NCBI GenBank assembly: GCA_001566295.1
Contig: KQ964248.1
Coordinates: 2,294,001 to 2,358,000, forward strand
Source of the DNA: Microdochium bolleyi
Lineage: Eukaryota; Ascomycota; Sordariomycetes; Xylariales; Microdochiaceae
Direction of reading: 5' to 3'
Length of the DNA: 64,000 nucleotides
The translations under genes and the position numbers were made by a program. This document shows, piece after piece, positions 31,984 to 43,069 of this stretch. Under the pieces are notes generated by a model. It was not told the DNA's origin. It did not search any database and saw only the letters and a list, made by a program, of their open reading frames with translations. Position 1 is the stretch's first letter; each line of letters opens with the position of its first letter.

Positions 31984-33895
31984 CTACTTCTTCCAGAACT
32001 GCCACCACGCCGGCGCAGCCAGTGCACCGAGCGCCTCGCGCTTCGCAACCTGGTCACGGCCCTGTATCCGCCAGAAGTACACGGGAATCCCGATCAAAAT
32101 GAACGCAATGACAATCAGGGTCTTTAGGGGCTGTGCGAAGACCGCCCTGCTGAGCAGGAACAAGCTGACGCAGCAGAAGATGATGGGCGTGGAGATCCAC
32201 GTCTTGTACGGCCGCTCGAGCGACGGCTCCTTGACGCGCAGGATGATGAGCCCCAGCACTGTGAGGAAGTAGAATGAGTAGCCCGCCACGCCATAGAAGG
32301 TAATGAGCTCGCCGAACTCGCCGACAATGACGTAGATGGCCGTGAGGAGGCCGTTGAATATGAGCGCGTAGACGGGAGTGAAGAACAGGCCGGCCTCCTC
32401 GTCGCCAAACATGCGCTGCAGGCGCTTCGCGAACCAGTTCTGTGACCGCGTCACCTGAAGGCCTGGCTCAGCGGCCTTGAAGCCAATGCGGCCGAATATC
32501 GGAGGGGTGTAGCCCTCCTTGGCCGCAGCGTATAACAGACGGCTGCTCGTGAATGTCGAAGAGTTCAGGGAGCCGAAGCACGAGGCACTCACGACGAGCG
32601 CGAAGACTAGAGCACCGATGGGTCCAAGGATCTTGCCACCGAAGAGCACCGCAACCGCATTGGACGAGTTGAGGGCGGCCAAAGGTAGAACAAGGAAGTA
32701 AGACATGTTGGCGAGGAGGTAGCAGATGATCACAGCCGGCATTGCGCTGTGGATCACACGAGGGAGGTCTCTGCTTGGGTTGCGGAACTCGCCCACAACG
32801 AAGTTTGTCTGATGGTCAAAGTTTGTTAGCATGAGTGCAGCCGTGAAGTAAGATTCCGGGCCAGTTGCCTACATTGTCCCAGCCGTCGTATGCCCACAGG
32901 CCAGCATACAGAGCAACTGCCCAATGACTGACATCTGTGCTAGTGCCTTCAAACCAGCTCTTCGTCTTCCATTCCGTATTCGCCTCTCCTGAGTATGACA
33001 AGCCTGTCGCGGCAACGACGATTCCAAGAATGGTGACGGTTATTAACGTGATGAACTTGAGAAACATGAGCGTGTCGTTGATTCTCGTGGCAAGCTTGGT
33101 GGACACGCAGTTGAGAAATGTGACGACGAAGAGTCCCACCAAGCCCATGCCCTTGTTGACCCAGATGTTTATCGTCTCGGCATCTGGGCCGATGAACGCT
33201 CGCACGAGGTACTCGCCCATGATTATAGATATAATGGCGGCGCTTCCAGGCTTGAGCACCAGAACGGCGACCCACGTGAAGAGGAACCCGGCCAGCTCGC
33301 CAATAATCTTGGAGAGGTACGCCTGCGACCCTCCATTCAGCGGTATAGCTCCGCCGAGCTCTGCATAGCTAGCTGCGCCTGTCCAGGCAAGCACACCCGC
33401 CACAGCCCAGACAATCAGCGACGCGCCAGGAGATCCAACATTCATGTTCACCTGGCTAGGGGACGAGAAAATCCCGGAGCCAATTATGATGCCAATGATC
33501 AACCCAAGACCATTCATGTATGTCAGGGTCTTGTGCTTTTCGAGAGCCGCCCCAAGCCCGCCATGACGCTGTCCGGACGCTGTCGGTGCGCCTATCGGTG
33601 CGTACCCAGCCTCGTTCGACGAAGATAACGGAAATAGGTTGGCGGCAAAGTCGAATGTATTCGAGGTCACCGAGTATGATCTCTGGTGCCGCCCGAAGGC
33701 GCCTGGTCGAGCCGCAGGATTGCCCTCGTCGAGGGGGTCATCCTGCTCTAACGAAAGCTTCCTAGACGATGATATTGATGGTCGGGAGTCGGTATCGGAG
33801 TAGGCGCCGCCAGCACCACTTGACGAGGCCAGCGAAGCGAGCTCGAGCGAGTCGCGTGTGTGGCCCTGGTTGGCATTGGAGTAGTGTGACGGCAT
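31984..33895 (-). CDS. LAT/Mup1-type amino-acid permease
   Basis: Plasma-membrane amino-acid transporter of the L-type (APC superfamily) group, which includes the fungal high-affinity methionine permease Mup1. Exon 1 33895-32873 and exon 2 32808-31984 give 615 aa. About 115 hydrophilic Ser-rich residues precede the first membrane segment, which carries the family motif GLIIGIIIGSGIFSSP (about residues 132-147). Roughly twelve membrane segments follow. Typical sequences include SYAELGGAIPLNGG, GLWAYDGWDN just before the 64-nt intron, and NFVVGEFRNPSRDLPRVI just after it. The tail ends WWQFWKK. Substrate specificity is inferred from family only. Diverges from the mitochondrial LeuRS gene. Confidence 0.88.
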
Positions 33896-34859
33896 GGCAG
33901 TTGGCGCACGACTCAGGCCGTGAAGCTGTCTCTGGTTCGTGCCCTGTGGCGAGGGTTAACTCTGCGAATATGTATGGACTTCGTGACCAGAGCTGGGCAT
34001 GTCCGTCCGGGGTCGCGTACTAATTCAGCCCTCGAGACCGTGGCGGGCCGAATCTTGGTCAAGGGTGAGAGGCGGACTGGTCGCGTTGCTGCGTGGAAGC
34101 GAGACGTTCTTGAGGATGCTGTGAATAATTCGTCGAGAAGACGGAGAAAGTGTCGGGGAGGTTGCAAGATCGGTATTGACGCCGGTTCAAACCACGAGTC
34201 CAGCACTTGGTAGGAATGATATCACCGGTGTGGGAGCGCTCGAGAGTGGACTTCGTAAGAGATTAAGAGATCGAAGCGGTGCGGTGCTATGAGGATGAGC
34301 GTCTGAGTCGGCCGTGGTCGCGGGGAGCCGTGGCGTGAGTTTGCTAGTATCGGATGCCCATGCAACGAGGTGCAAGTGTGGGAAGTCGAGTTGAGCAAGG
34401 GCGTTTCGAAATCCTCGAATCGGTGGACAAGGCGCCCTGGAGATCGAAGGGAGGCGCTTGGCGGCAGGTAGCGTTCAGGATTAGCTCCAGAGCTTCCAAG
34501 GCCAGAGCTTCCAAGGTTCAAACAGCCAGCCCACCACACCGGCATTTGCCAGTGGCAGGGGGGAGGATCCCCAGTGCTTTAAGGGGCTCATTCAGGGGCC
34601 ACTAGTTCTACACAGTACTGCACGCCGTGCCATGGTCAAACAAAGAGTGGGAGGCTCTGCCCTACCCGGCATAAGCCGCTTGTGCCCGGCACCGTTGCGA
34701 TGTCGCTGGCGGAGCTGTCGAGGAAGCTTGAATTCATGTCTGATCCCCACTCTTGAGATCTTCAAGCAGACACCTGTAGACAAGCACGGCTGGTACGACC
34801 ACGATGCCGCCGACTGTCTCTTCACTTGCGACCAGGAAAGCCATGCGATAGCCGCGACA
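33896..34859. promoter_or_regulatory. Divergent promoter, permease / mitochondrial LeuRS
   Basis: A 964-bp spacer. The plus-strand frame of LeuRS is open back to 34632, but the mitochondrial presequence begins at 34860, so the upstream part is treated as leader. No clear regulatory motif was recognised. Confidence 0.5.
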
Positions 34860-37800
34860 ATGCTTCTCTCCATCCGGGCGGCCTGCCGCCCAAGGTTGAT
34901 GCTGCAGCGCCTTCCTGCAGCATGTCCTCGGCTGTCTGTGATACCCAGATTCTACGCGACTGGACTCGATCTGCCATCGCTCGATCAGAAGTGGCGAGGG
35001 CGATGGCACGATCCCAAGCTTCATGCCGCTGCCAAGACGCCTGGCTCCTCAGTGTCTGCCAATGCTCCAGGGGCCACGACCAAGGACAACATGTACATCC
35101 TCGCCATGTTCCCGTACCCGTCGGGCAAGCTGCACCTCGGCCACTTGCGAGTATACACCATCGCTGATGTCGTCACGCGCTTCCGGAAGCTCCAGGGTCG
35201 GAACGTCATGATGCCAATGGGATGGGATGCCTTCGGTCTGCCCGCAGAAAACGCAGCTATCGAGAGAGGTATCGACCCTGCAGAGTGGACGACACAGAAC
35301 ATGGCGCGCATGAAGGAACAGCTGGGCCTGATGAACGCCAGCTTTGACTGGTCAAGGGTCGGTTTTTTCTAGCACCCGGACAGCATAGAGTGTTGTAGCA
35401 TTTGCTGAATGACTGTCTCTGCAGGAACTTGCCACTTGTGACCCGGGCTTCTATAAGCATACACAGAGCCTGTTTCTTCTCCTACGGAGGAATGGCCTTG
35501 TCAGCCGCAAGAAAGCTACAGTCAACTGGGATCCAGTTGAGAAAACAGTACTGGCGAACGAGCAAGTAGACGCAGACGGCAGATCTTGGCGGTCTGGCGC
35601 CATTGTCGAGCAACGTGACCTCGAGCAGTGGTTCTTCCACATCACCAGGTTCAAGGAAGCCTTGTTACGTGACCTGAAGGCCCTAGGCGAGAACGAGGCT
35701 TGGCCAGAAAGAGTCCTGGCCATGCAGGAGAACTGGCTCGGCCTGACTAAAGGCGCGCACTATGTATTCCCAGCCCATGCACCCATGGGACTTCAGCTCC
35801 ATGTGCCGTTGGAAGGAGGACAGCGTTATCTTGAAAACTTCAAGATTTACACCACTCGTCCGGAGACCATCTTTGCCGCCCAGTTCATCGCCATCTCGCC
35901 AAAGTCCGCCGAAGCAGCGGCACTTGCAGAAGAAGACGCCAGGCTGGCAGAGTTCATTGCACGGGTCAAGGATCTGCCCCATGACTCAATGGAAGGCTAT
36001 GAAGTGAAGACAGTCACAGCCACGAACCCGCTGGCCCAAGTCCCCGGCATGCCAGTCAGCTATCACGAGAAACTCCCGGTGTTCGTGGCAGCGTATGTCC
36101 GAGGAGATTACGAGACTGGCGCATTGATGGGTGTTCCAGCCCATGATTCACGAGACATGGCATTCTGGAAGCAGCACAAGCCCGCGGAGCCGGTTAAGCA
36201 TGCCTTGGCGCCCACGAAGAATGGCGAGGCCGAGGCTCAGGCCGACAAAGTCTTCACGGAACCAGGCTACATGACCTCGCTAGCCGGCGATCTTGCTGGG
36301 ACACCCTCAGACGAGGCTGCGGAGGCGATCGTTAAGAAGATCAGCACCGTCTCGAAGGATACCCAACTCAAAGAAAGCTGGAAGATCCGGGACTGGCTCA
36401 TCAGCCGGCAGAGATACTGGGGCACACCGATCCCCATCGTCCACTGCCAATCTTGCGGCGAGGTGCCTGTTCCAGAAGAGCAACTCCCCGTCGAGCTGCC
36501 CAAAGTCGACCATCACTGGGCCGGTGGGCACACAGGCAACCCGCTCGAGCGCGCGACGGAATGGGTTAACACGGATTGTCCCAAGTGCCACGGCCCAGCC
36601 AAGAGAGACACTGACACAATGGACACCTTCGTGGACTCGAGCTGGTACTACATGAGATTCGCAGACCCGCATAACTCCGAGATGCCAGTATCACAAGCAG
36701 CCGCGAAGCAGAGTCTGCCGGTCGACGTCTATATCGGCGGCGTCGAGCACGCGATCCTCCACCTTCTGTACGCGCGCTTCTTCTACAAGGCCGTCATGGG
36801 CACCCTGTTCCCCAGCTCAGTCGCAACAACTGACCTGTACGACTCCACCCACGAGCCGTTCAAGCGGCTCATCACGCAGGGTATGGTGCACGGCAAGACC
36901 TTCACCGACCCGGAAACAGGGCGGTTCTTGAAGCCCGACGAGGTCGACTTGACCACCAACCCGTCCAGACCAACAGTGATCAGCACTGGGCAGGAGGCCA
37001 GGTCGTCGTTCGAAAAAATGTCCAAGTCGAAGCACAACGGCGTAGACCCGACCGACTTCATCGGGCAGTACGGCGCAGACGCGACGCGAGCGCACATGCT
37101 GTTCCAAGCGCCCGTCGCCGAGGTGCTCAACTGGGACGAGGACAAGATCGCGGGCGTGACACGCTGGATCGGGAAACTGCATGGCTTTGTCAAGGCACTC
37201 GCGCCAGCAGCCCCCTCTGCTCCCACTCGAGACTTTGACCCAAGGACGTACTTCTCGAAACGGTCTAGTCATCCGATCGAGCAGTGGGAAGCCGACGCCC
37301 GCGTCTGGGCCGCCACTCAGCGCGCCATCGCATCCACCACGCTGGCCTACGAGAAGGTGTACTCGCTCAACACGGTCGTCTCGACGCTTATGAGCCTAAC
37401 TAATACGCTCACGGCCGAGCGTAGCCTGGCGTCCGACGTCATGCAGGTCGCCGCCACGAGCGCTCTACTGCGCTTGATGGCGCCCATTGCGCCCGCGGTT
37501 GCCGAGGAGTGCTGGAGCGTGCTCTTCCCCCAGGAGCAGAGCATCTTCCCCAGCCGTCACGGTGGCAGTGGCGAGGAGGAAGCGGTGCTCGTGGACAAGT
37601 GGCCCGTCACGGATGGCACGCTGCCCCTTGTCGAGCCCAAGACGCGCTCGTGCGCTGTGCAGGTCAACGGCAAGCTGCGCTGCGTGGTCAAGATCCCCGC
37701 CACCACTGCCGAGGAGATCCCCGAGTCGGAGTTCCAGACCTGGGTAACGGAGGAGATCTACAAGAGCCCCGAGGCGCAGTCCAAGTTGGTGGATGGCAAT

Positions 37801-37908
37801 GATATCCGCCGCGCGACGAGGTTATACACTGCCGCAACGGGGGCTATGGTCAACTTCATCATTCCTGGCGCGAAGAAGGCCAAGAAGGGAAAAGGGGCAA
37901 AGGAATGA
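34860..37908 (+). CDS. NAM2: Mitochondrial leucyl-tRNA synthetase
   Basis: Class I aminoacyl-tRNA synthetase charging mitochondrial tRNA-Leu. Exons 34860-35357 and 35425-37908 give 993 aa, the size range of fungal mitochondrial LeuRS (NAM2 in yeast, leu-5 in Neurospora). The start is chosen because it opens an Arg-rich, acid-free presequence (MLLSIRAACRPRLML). Catalytic HIGH motif is HLGH at 92-95 within FPYPSGKLHLGHLRVYT; the KMSKS motif is exact (EKMSKSKHNG, about 697-701). The CP1 editing insertion lies between them (TTRPETIF, GVPAHDSRD). The C-terminus has an anticodon-binding region and a Lys-rich end. The intron (donor GTCGGT) joins SFDWSR to ELATCDPGF. In some fungi NAM2/leu-5 proteins also assist group I intron splicing; whether this one does cannot be seen. 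Confidence 0.95.
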
Positions 37909-38312
37909 CATGGCGGCTCACGATGCGCCCCTCAAATGAAAAGGTGCGAGCAGTGCAGAGTAGAGTTTCTACCTATGCTATCTGGCTCATAAGAAGGGGG
38001 GGGGGGGGGGGGTTCGGGGCTGGGACCCTCCCATAACGTTGGATGTATGACCTGTAAGATCAAAGGGTTTGTAGAAATGTATGTAAGAACAGTTAACAAA
38101 ACATCGCCTTGACTTTATCATGGCTCAGGCTCTGGTGAGGGGATATTATCATTCGGAGCACAAAGCTCCATATAAGCTTATTGATCTATGTCTTAGTGAG
38201 TTCTTGACTGTGAGCGGGAACACTAAACTGTACAAGCATGCCTCAAACAAGCACGCAGCAGGCGGAAGCTACCGACCATGGCCACGCATCAGGGTATGAG
38301 ATCCGTTCCTCG
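37909..38312. other. Convergent 3' spacer with a 17-nt G tract
   Basis: Between the LeuRS and AIM32 stop codons. It contains 17 consecutive G at 37996-38012, then A/T-rich sequence likely to hold both polyadenylation sites. No gene is seen. Confidence 0.6.
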
Positions 38313-39452
38313 TCACAGCCGGATCATCTCCCCATTCTGCTTGATCGCGCCCCGGAAGTGGTCCGCCACCACGGTGCCCTTGATGATCGTCTCGTTCACC
38401 ACGCCCTCGACATGCTTCGGCTCGATCCTCCCATACCACACGCCGTGCCCGGCGAGCGGGTGCGGGCTGCCCGCAGTGTTCTTCCACGACGGGGGGATGT
38501 ACACAATCACGTTGCCCGCGAACTTGTGGCCGCCGATGTGGCTGATGAGCCCGACGCGCGCGGTCCTGGGCGGCTCGTCGACCACGCCCGGGAGCGGCGG
38601 CGCCAAGACACTCTCGTCCGTCACGGGGCCCCGGACGACATCCACGCCCGCGCGGGGCAGCTGCCTCTCGAACTCGGCGCGCAGGACGGGGCCCATGACG
38701 CCGCAGCGCATGTCGCGTCCGCCGTGGCCGCAGATGAGCACCACGACGTCGGTCACGTCGCGCACGCCATGCAGCATGTGCCGGTACGCGTCCTTGCGGA
38801 GGAGGCGGTCGCGGTGGATCGGCGACAGGCCGTCGTGCATGGGGTGCAGCTTCTCCGGCAGCAGGTAGCCCTTGACGAGCGCCTGGACCGAGTCGAAGGA
38901 CACCCGCGGCAGGAAGGGCACGTGCTTGAAGCTGGGGAACAGGAAGGCCGAGGTGGTCTGCACCTCGGGCCTCCGCGATATTGACGATGGAAAGGACGAG
39001 TTGAGGACGGAGACGTTGTGGAAGGGCTACGCGGGCACACTTACCATCAGCACGACGTCTCTTGGCCCCGGGATTTACTTGGGCCAACGCCCGGTATGCA
39101 TTTGCGACTCGGCTCAACTCACGTCACTGAAAACGCCACCGCGGCCGATGAGCTCTCTGAGATCTGCAGCGAGGTTGTCACCTCCGTTGTCCTCCTCGAT
39201 CCGTGACGTCCAGTCGTCCTTGCCTGTGCAGACGAGGACGTGCTGAGCATAGTTGGAGATGAGGCCATTGAGCTTGCCCTCGTGGTCTATCGGAAGACCC
39301 TCTGGCATTTCTGGTGTGTCGCTGCACTCGCACGTAGGCTCCGGGCATGTTGTTATTGTGTTCAGTCGTCGCCGCACGGCCGGGGTCGGAGCAGCCGGGA
39401 TGCGAGACACAGCACGCTTCCATGGCGTTTGTCTGAGAAATCGCTGGGCCAT
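38313..39452 (-). CDS. AIM32: AIM32-like mitochondrial thioredoxin-like [2Fe-2S] protein
   Basis: Sucrase/ferredoxin-like (Apd1/Aim32) family protein, known in yeast as a mitochondrial thioredoxin-like protein binding a [2Fe-2S] cluster through two Cys and two His. Exon 1 39452-39123 and exon 2 39026-38313 give 347 aa. The splice joins GGVFSD to PFHNVSVLNSSFP in phase. Cluster ligands are visible: C-x8-C in CGHGGRDMRCG (C209, C218) and H-x3-H in HIGGHKFAGN (H273, H277). The N-terminus (MAQRFLRQTPWKRAVSR) is basic and fits a mitochondrial presequence. A second Cys group (TTCPEPTCEC, about residues 29-38) follows the presequence. The Trp-containing C-terminus ends MIRL. Same strand as MTQ1, with a 242-bp gap. 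Confidence 0.85.
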
Positions 39453-39694
39453 CTCAGCAGCTTGCAAATGAACAATGTACTAGAAGGTCGATATAGGACA
39501 GAGATCCATCTCGGACAGAATCGCGACCGAAGAGTGAGGTGGTTTGGTGGATCAGATAAGCGGACGTCATCCGCCATCAGGCATATTTAAGCAGGTACCG
39601 TGTGTAAACTGTATCACACTGTCGTCCGTCACCGTGAGCGAAGCTCATCTTCACATTGGGAGGAGATAAACGCCGTCCCGAATCGCGCTGCTGT

Positions 39695-40738
39695 CTATTC
39701 ACGTAAGAAAACAACTCTGCCGTCCCCACTGCCTCGTACAGGCACCTTGCGGTCCTTGATCCACAACATCTCGCGTTCGTGCGGCTCTGGCTCCGAATTA
39801 GGCCAGTCCCGCCAGATTTCTATGTGCGACCAGTCTCGAGTCGCCTCGGCCATCTGGACGACTCTGATAGCTTGTTTCATGTCTCCAACCTCAAAGACAG
39901 CCACCCTCGGGCAAAGCACACGGCCAATCTCGAGCAACCTGGCGTAAAAGACGTCTTCTGGAGCTGCCCGGGGAAAGAGCGAGCTCAAGTTGGCGTGAGG
40001 TACCAGGGCCAGCTTGGGCTCAAAATTCCGGACAGACCGTGATGTGTCTCTAATGAAACCCTCGGCAGATATATATGGCGGGTTCGAGACGAGGACGTCG
40101 ATTCGTTCATGGCCACTCCGCCTCAGTGCGTTCTTCCACTCGTCTTTGAAGATGTCCTCTTGCAGGAACTCGACGGCCGGCACGCCGAGGCTGTCTGGGC
40201 CTGGTAGTCTCTTTCTCCGTACGTTTGTGAGATAGTTTTGACTGGCTAGAGCAACAGCCTTGGGGCTTATGTCGCACCCGAACGCCTTGACCTCTCTGAA
40301 GTGTTTGCGGCGGAGACGTGAGGCCAGCAGCAGGGCGATGCACCCCGTGCCTGTGCAGAAATCGAGGATGTTGATGCTGCCCCCTTCTCTTCCACGATAA
40401 GGCTTGCAGAGGAGCTCGCCGAGGTGGTACACCCATGCCTCGGTCTCGGGACGCGGGATCAGAACCCCAGGGCGGCACTGGATGTCTATCCGCCCAAAAG
40501 GCTGTGAACCGAGGACGTACTGGAGAGGCACGCCGAGCCCTCGTTTGTGGCACAGTCGGCCTATCGCAGCCTCAGTGGAAAGGCGCCCACGGGCTTTATG
40601 TCTAGCGACGACATCCTCGCGAATCCACCGAAGTTCTGTACGCGCGGTAGCTATGTCGCGGCAGACTGGCAGCAGAGCCGCAAGGTTCGGCGATTCGCTG
40701 TGGGCACGCCGGATCAGCGAGAACGGCAGTCGGGGCAT
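39695..40738 (-). CDS. MTQ1: Mitochondrial release-factor N5-glutamine methyltransferase
   Basis: HemK/PrmC-family S-adenosylmethionine-dependent methyltransferase. The family methylates the Gln of the GGQ motif in class I release factors; Mtq1 acts on the mitochondrial factor Mrf1. A single exon of 347 aa starts at the ATG before PRLPFSLIRR (basic, presequence-like). The frame remains open to 41041, but that would run through the divergent promoter and into the CYC2-like gene. N-terminal substrate domain: GVPLQYVLGSQPFG and LIPRPETEAWV. SAM loop: DFCTGTGCIALLLA near 120-135. Catalytic NPPY motif as VSNPPYIS near residue 220. The match to the family is complete, with no missing motif. Confidence 0.92.
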   Translation of the reverse strand: MPRLPFSLIRRAHSESPNLAALLPVCRDIATARTELRWIREDVVARHKARGRLSTEAAIGRLCHKRGLGVPLQYVLGSQPFGRIDIQCRPGVLIPRPETEAWVYHLGELLCKPYRGREGGSINILDFCTGTGCIALLLASRLRRKHFREVKAFGCDISPKAVALASQNYLTNVRRKRLPGPDSLGVPAVEFLQEDIFKDEWKNALRRSGHERIDVLVSNPPYISAEGFIRDTSRSVRNFEPKLALVPHANLSSLFPRAAPEDVFYARLLEIGRVLCPRVAVFEVGDMKQAIRVVQMAEATRDWSHIEIWRDWPNSEPEPHEREMLWIKDRKVPVRGSGDGRVVFLRE

Positions 40739-41028
40739 CCGAGTGTGAGAGCGTCGCGACTGAGAACCCGGGAGTGTAAGTTGCGAAAGTTGTCTTGTTG
40801 CGGAAGAAGCTTGAAATCTGCCACGGAGCCCGATCTCGAAGTGCCCCCAAAGAGAAAGCGCGCACTGTACCGCTGCATGACGCCGTGACCCAGGACGAGC
40901 AACTGCTACCGTGCAGGTACTGTGTGTCAATCCTGCGCACCAATGAAATCGAGTGTCGTCAACCATTCTTTGAATCTCGCATTGTCTCGAGATCTTGACA
41001 TGCCTCACACTCGACAACCAACATAGAA
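40739..41028. promoter_or_regulatory. Divergent MTQ1 / CYC2 promoter with CCAAT box
   Basis: Only 290 bp separate the two start codons. A CCAAT lies at 40938-40942 (plus orientation). In fungi the CCAAT-binding Hap complex controls many respiratory genes, so co-regulation is plausible but not shown. Confidence 0.55.
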
Positions 41029-42537
41029 ATGGCATCGACAAGGCCAGGCTGGTCCCGGCTCAGCGGCAGGCTCAGGCCTGGGTACCAAGGCTTCATTATT
41101 GGGCAGCCTGCACAGGCATCACGAGGTCCGACAATGGTCACGGCGGCATCGCACCCCTGCCACACACAGCCGCGAGCATCACGGCGCATCTCCATATCGG
41201 CCCGCCTGCGCACGTCCGATCCCGCCACAGCCAGAATCCAAGGCTCAGCTCCGGGAACTGGTTCTAGGAATCCCGGCAAGGCACCAAAGTCGGGGAAGCG
41301 TGGCCTCGTCGCAGCTGTCCTGGTTGCCGGGGCCGCCGGCTGGGCATGGCTCTTCCTCGACTCTGGGAGCAGCAGCGGCAGCGAAATCTACCCGACCAAG
41401 TTCACGCCCTTCACAGTGACCTCCCGGGAACAGGTCTCCCCCACAGCCTTCATCCTTACTGTCCGCAATGACCAGCCCGGCCAGTCCTCCATCAACCCGT
41501 CCTCCGTGAAAGCAGCGTGGCAGCACGGCCTGTGGTCTGTCGAAATCAAGCAGCCCCAGCTGCAGATTGCCCGGCACTACACGCCGCTCCCGCCAGCAGA
41601 GGATAAGACCGGCGACAGCGCGGACGAACTGCGGTTCCTCGTCCGCAGGATGGACACGGGCGAGATGTCAAACTACCTCTCCCGGAGGGCGGTCGGCGAC
41701 CAGATCTGGCTCCGCGGGCCGCACCTGAGCTTCGACATGGTGCGGAGGCTCGGGGCGGCGCAGCAGGTCGTCTTTCTGGCCGGCGGGACGGGCATCGCCC
41801 CGGCCCTGCAGGCTGCTCACCGGCTGCTCGATAACAGCAACAACAACTTCACGGATGGCCTGCCCACCGTTTCGATCCTCTGGGCAAACCGCCAGGGAGC
41901 TGATGCACTCGGACGGGAGGGCACATCACCCGGCCTCACCAGCGGGAGCGGCTCGTCCTGGAGCTCCTGGTGGCATGGCTCAAAGGCGGCTACGCCACGC
42001 ACGATTGACGACACATCAGCACCGGCGCAGACATCAGCCTCCTTAGACAAGCCGTCCCTGTCAGCGCAGATCAACGACATGAAGCGCAGGTACGGCTCGA
42101 GGTTCGAGATTCAGTACTTCGTCGACGACGAAAAGTCCTTCATCACTCAAGACAGCGTTATCAGAGTTCTCCCAGAGGGATCCCTACCGACTACCGCTAC
42201 AATGATGACAGCAGCAGAGGACAGCGCGCGCTGCACGTGGCACTCCCCCACCCTGCTCGAGCGCATGTCCGGCGACAACGACGTCGACCGCGCCAGGGAC
42301 CCTGTGCAGTCGGCTTGTACCTGCAGCAACAGCAATAGCAGTAGTTCTTGCAAAGGACGAGGCGCGGGGAAGAACCTATTCTTCGTATCTGGGCCTGACG
42401 GCTTCATACGGGCCTACGCTGGGTCCAAATGGTGGCACAGTGGGCTGGAGATGCAGGGCACCCTCCGCGGAGTTGTGGACGGCATGATGCGTAGTGGCGC
42501 AATGAGGAAGGACGAGTGGCTTGTGCTCAAGCTATGA
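41029..42537 (+). CDS. CYC2: Cyc2-like mitochondrial flavoprotein reductase
   Basis: FAD/NAD(P)H-type reductase related to yeast Cyc2, an inner-membrane flavoprotein supporting cytochrome c haem attachment. One exon, 502 aa. The N-terminal 90 residues are rich in Arg, Ser and Gln and almost free of acidic residues (mitochondrial targeting). One membrane segment lies at about 92-110 (GLVAAVLVAGAAGWAWLFL). The flavin site is RHYTPLPP at 182-189, the ferredoxin-reductase RxY(T/S) motif. The nucleotide site is GGTGIAPALQ at 252-261. A Ser/Trp-rich insert (about 305-345) and a Cys/Ser/Asn-rich insert near 425-440 enlarge the C-terminal half. The end (FFVSGPDGFIR, then EWLVLKL) matches the family. 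No intron is visible. Confidence 0.85.
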   Translation: MASTRPGWSRLSGRLRPGYQGFIIGQPAQASRGPTMVTAASHPCHTQPRASRRISISARLRTSDPATARIQGSAPGTGSRNPGKAPKSGKRGLVAAVLVAGAAGWAWLFLDSGSSSGSEIYPTKFTPFTVTSREQVSPTAFILTVRNDQPGQSSINPSSVKAAWQHGLWSVEIKQPQLQIARHYTPLPPAEDKTGDSADELRFLVRRMDTGEMSNYLSRRAVGDQIWLRGPHLSFDMVRRLGAAQQVVFLAGGTGIAPALQAAHRLLDNSNNNFTDGLPTVSILWANRQGADALGREGTSPGLTSGSGSSWSSWWHGSKAATPRTIDDTSAPAQTSASLDKPSLSAQINDMKRRYGSRFEIQYFVDDEKSFITQDSVIRVLPEGSLPTTATMMTAAEDSARCTWHSPTLLERMSGDNDVDRARDPVQSACTCSNSNSSSSCKGRGAGKNLFFVSGPDGFIRAYAGSKWWHSGLEMQGTLRGVVDGMMRSGAMRKDEWLVLKL

Positions 42538-43069
42538 GGTGAGAGAAAGCAAGCAGGCTGCTGCGGGACATATGCCTGCAGCAAATGTGCATAGAGGGGT
42601 AGATCATCAGAGAGAAGCATGGGATATAGCATTATATTAGGCGCTGATCTTTCAGCTCTTCCTGACCCCGAGTCTGCTGCGCTCATACTGTACTATATAG
42701 ATCATCAAGAATTCCTCTTGGTGAGACTTCCTGGAATTTCTATTGCATCGGCTCTAGCCGAGTCCGTGCCTCTAGGTGGCACCTCTTTTTGTGATCTCGT
42801 GGCACATAGCCCATGCAGTCATAGAGCTTGAGGGGTATCCTCCCGTGCCAACCTGTGCAGTATGTGCGTAAATATGTCCGTCCAGAGGTGCTCGAATCCA
42901 TCCATACATGTGCAGGCCCAGCGTTTCTGTAAAGCTGCCCCACACACTCCTGCAAAGCTGTAGACGAAGATCGACGGCTTCCTGTAAAATGTTGAAATGC
43001 CGCTCCTCTCTATTCGTGATGAAGGAAGCTTGACCAAGGGCTGACTTCAGCAGCCACGGGACATCTGCT
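42538..43069. other. Convergent 3' spacer, CYC2-like / formin
   Basis: No gene. Contains one copy (42864-42884) of a 21-nt sequence that recurs with one mismatch at 49575-49595. Confidence 0.5.

Noticed and set aside
34170..34210. GGTTCAAACC resembling a tRNA T loop
   Set aside because: No matching acceptor, D or anticodon arm upstream.
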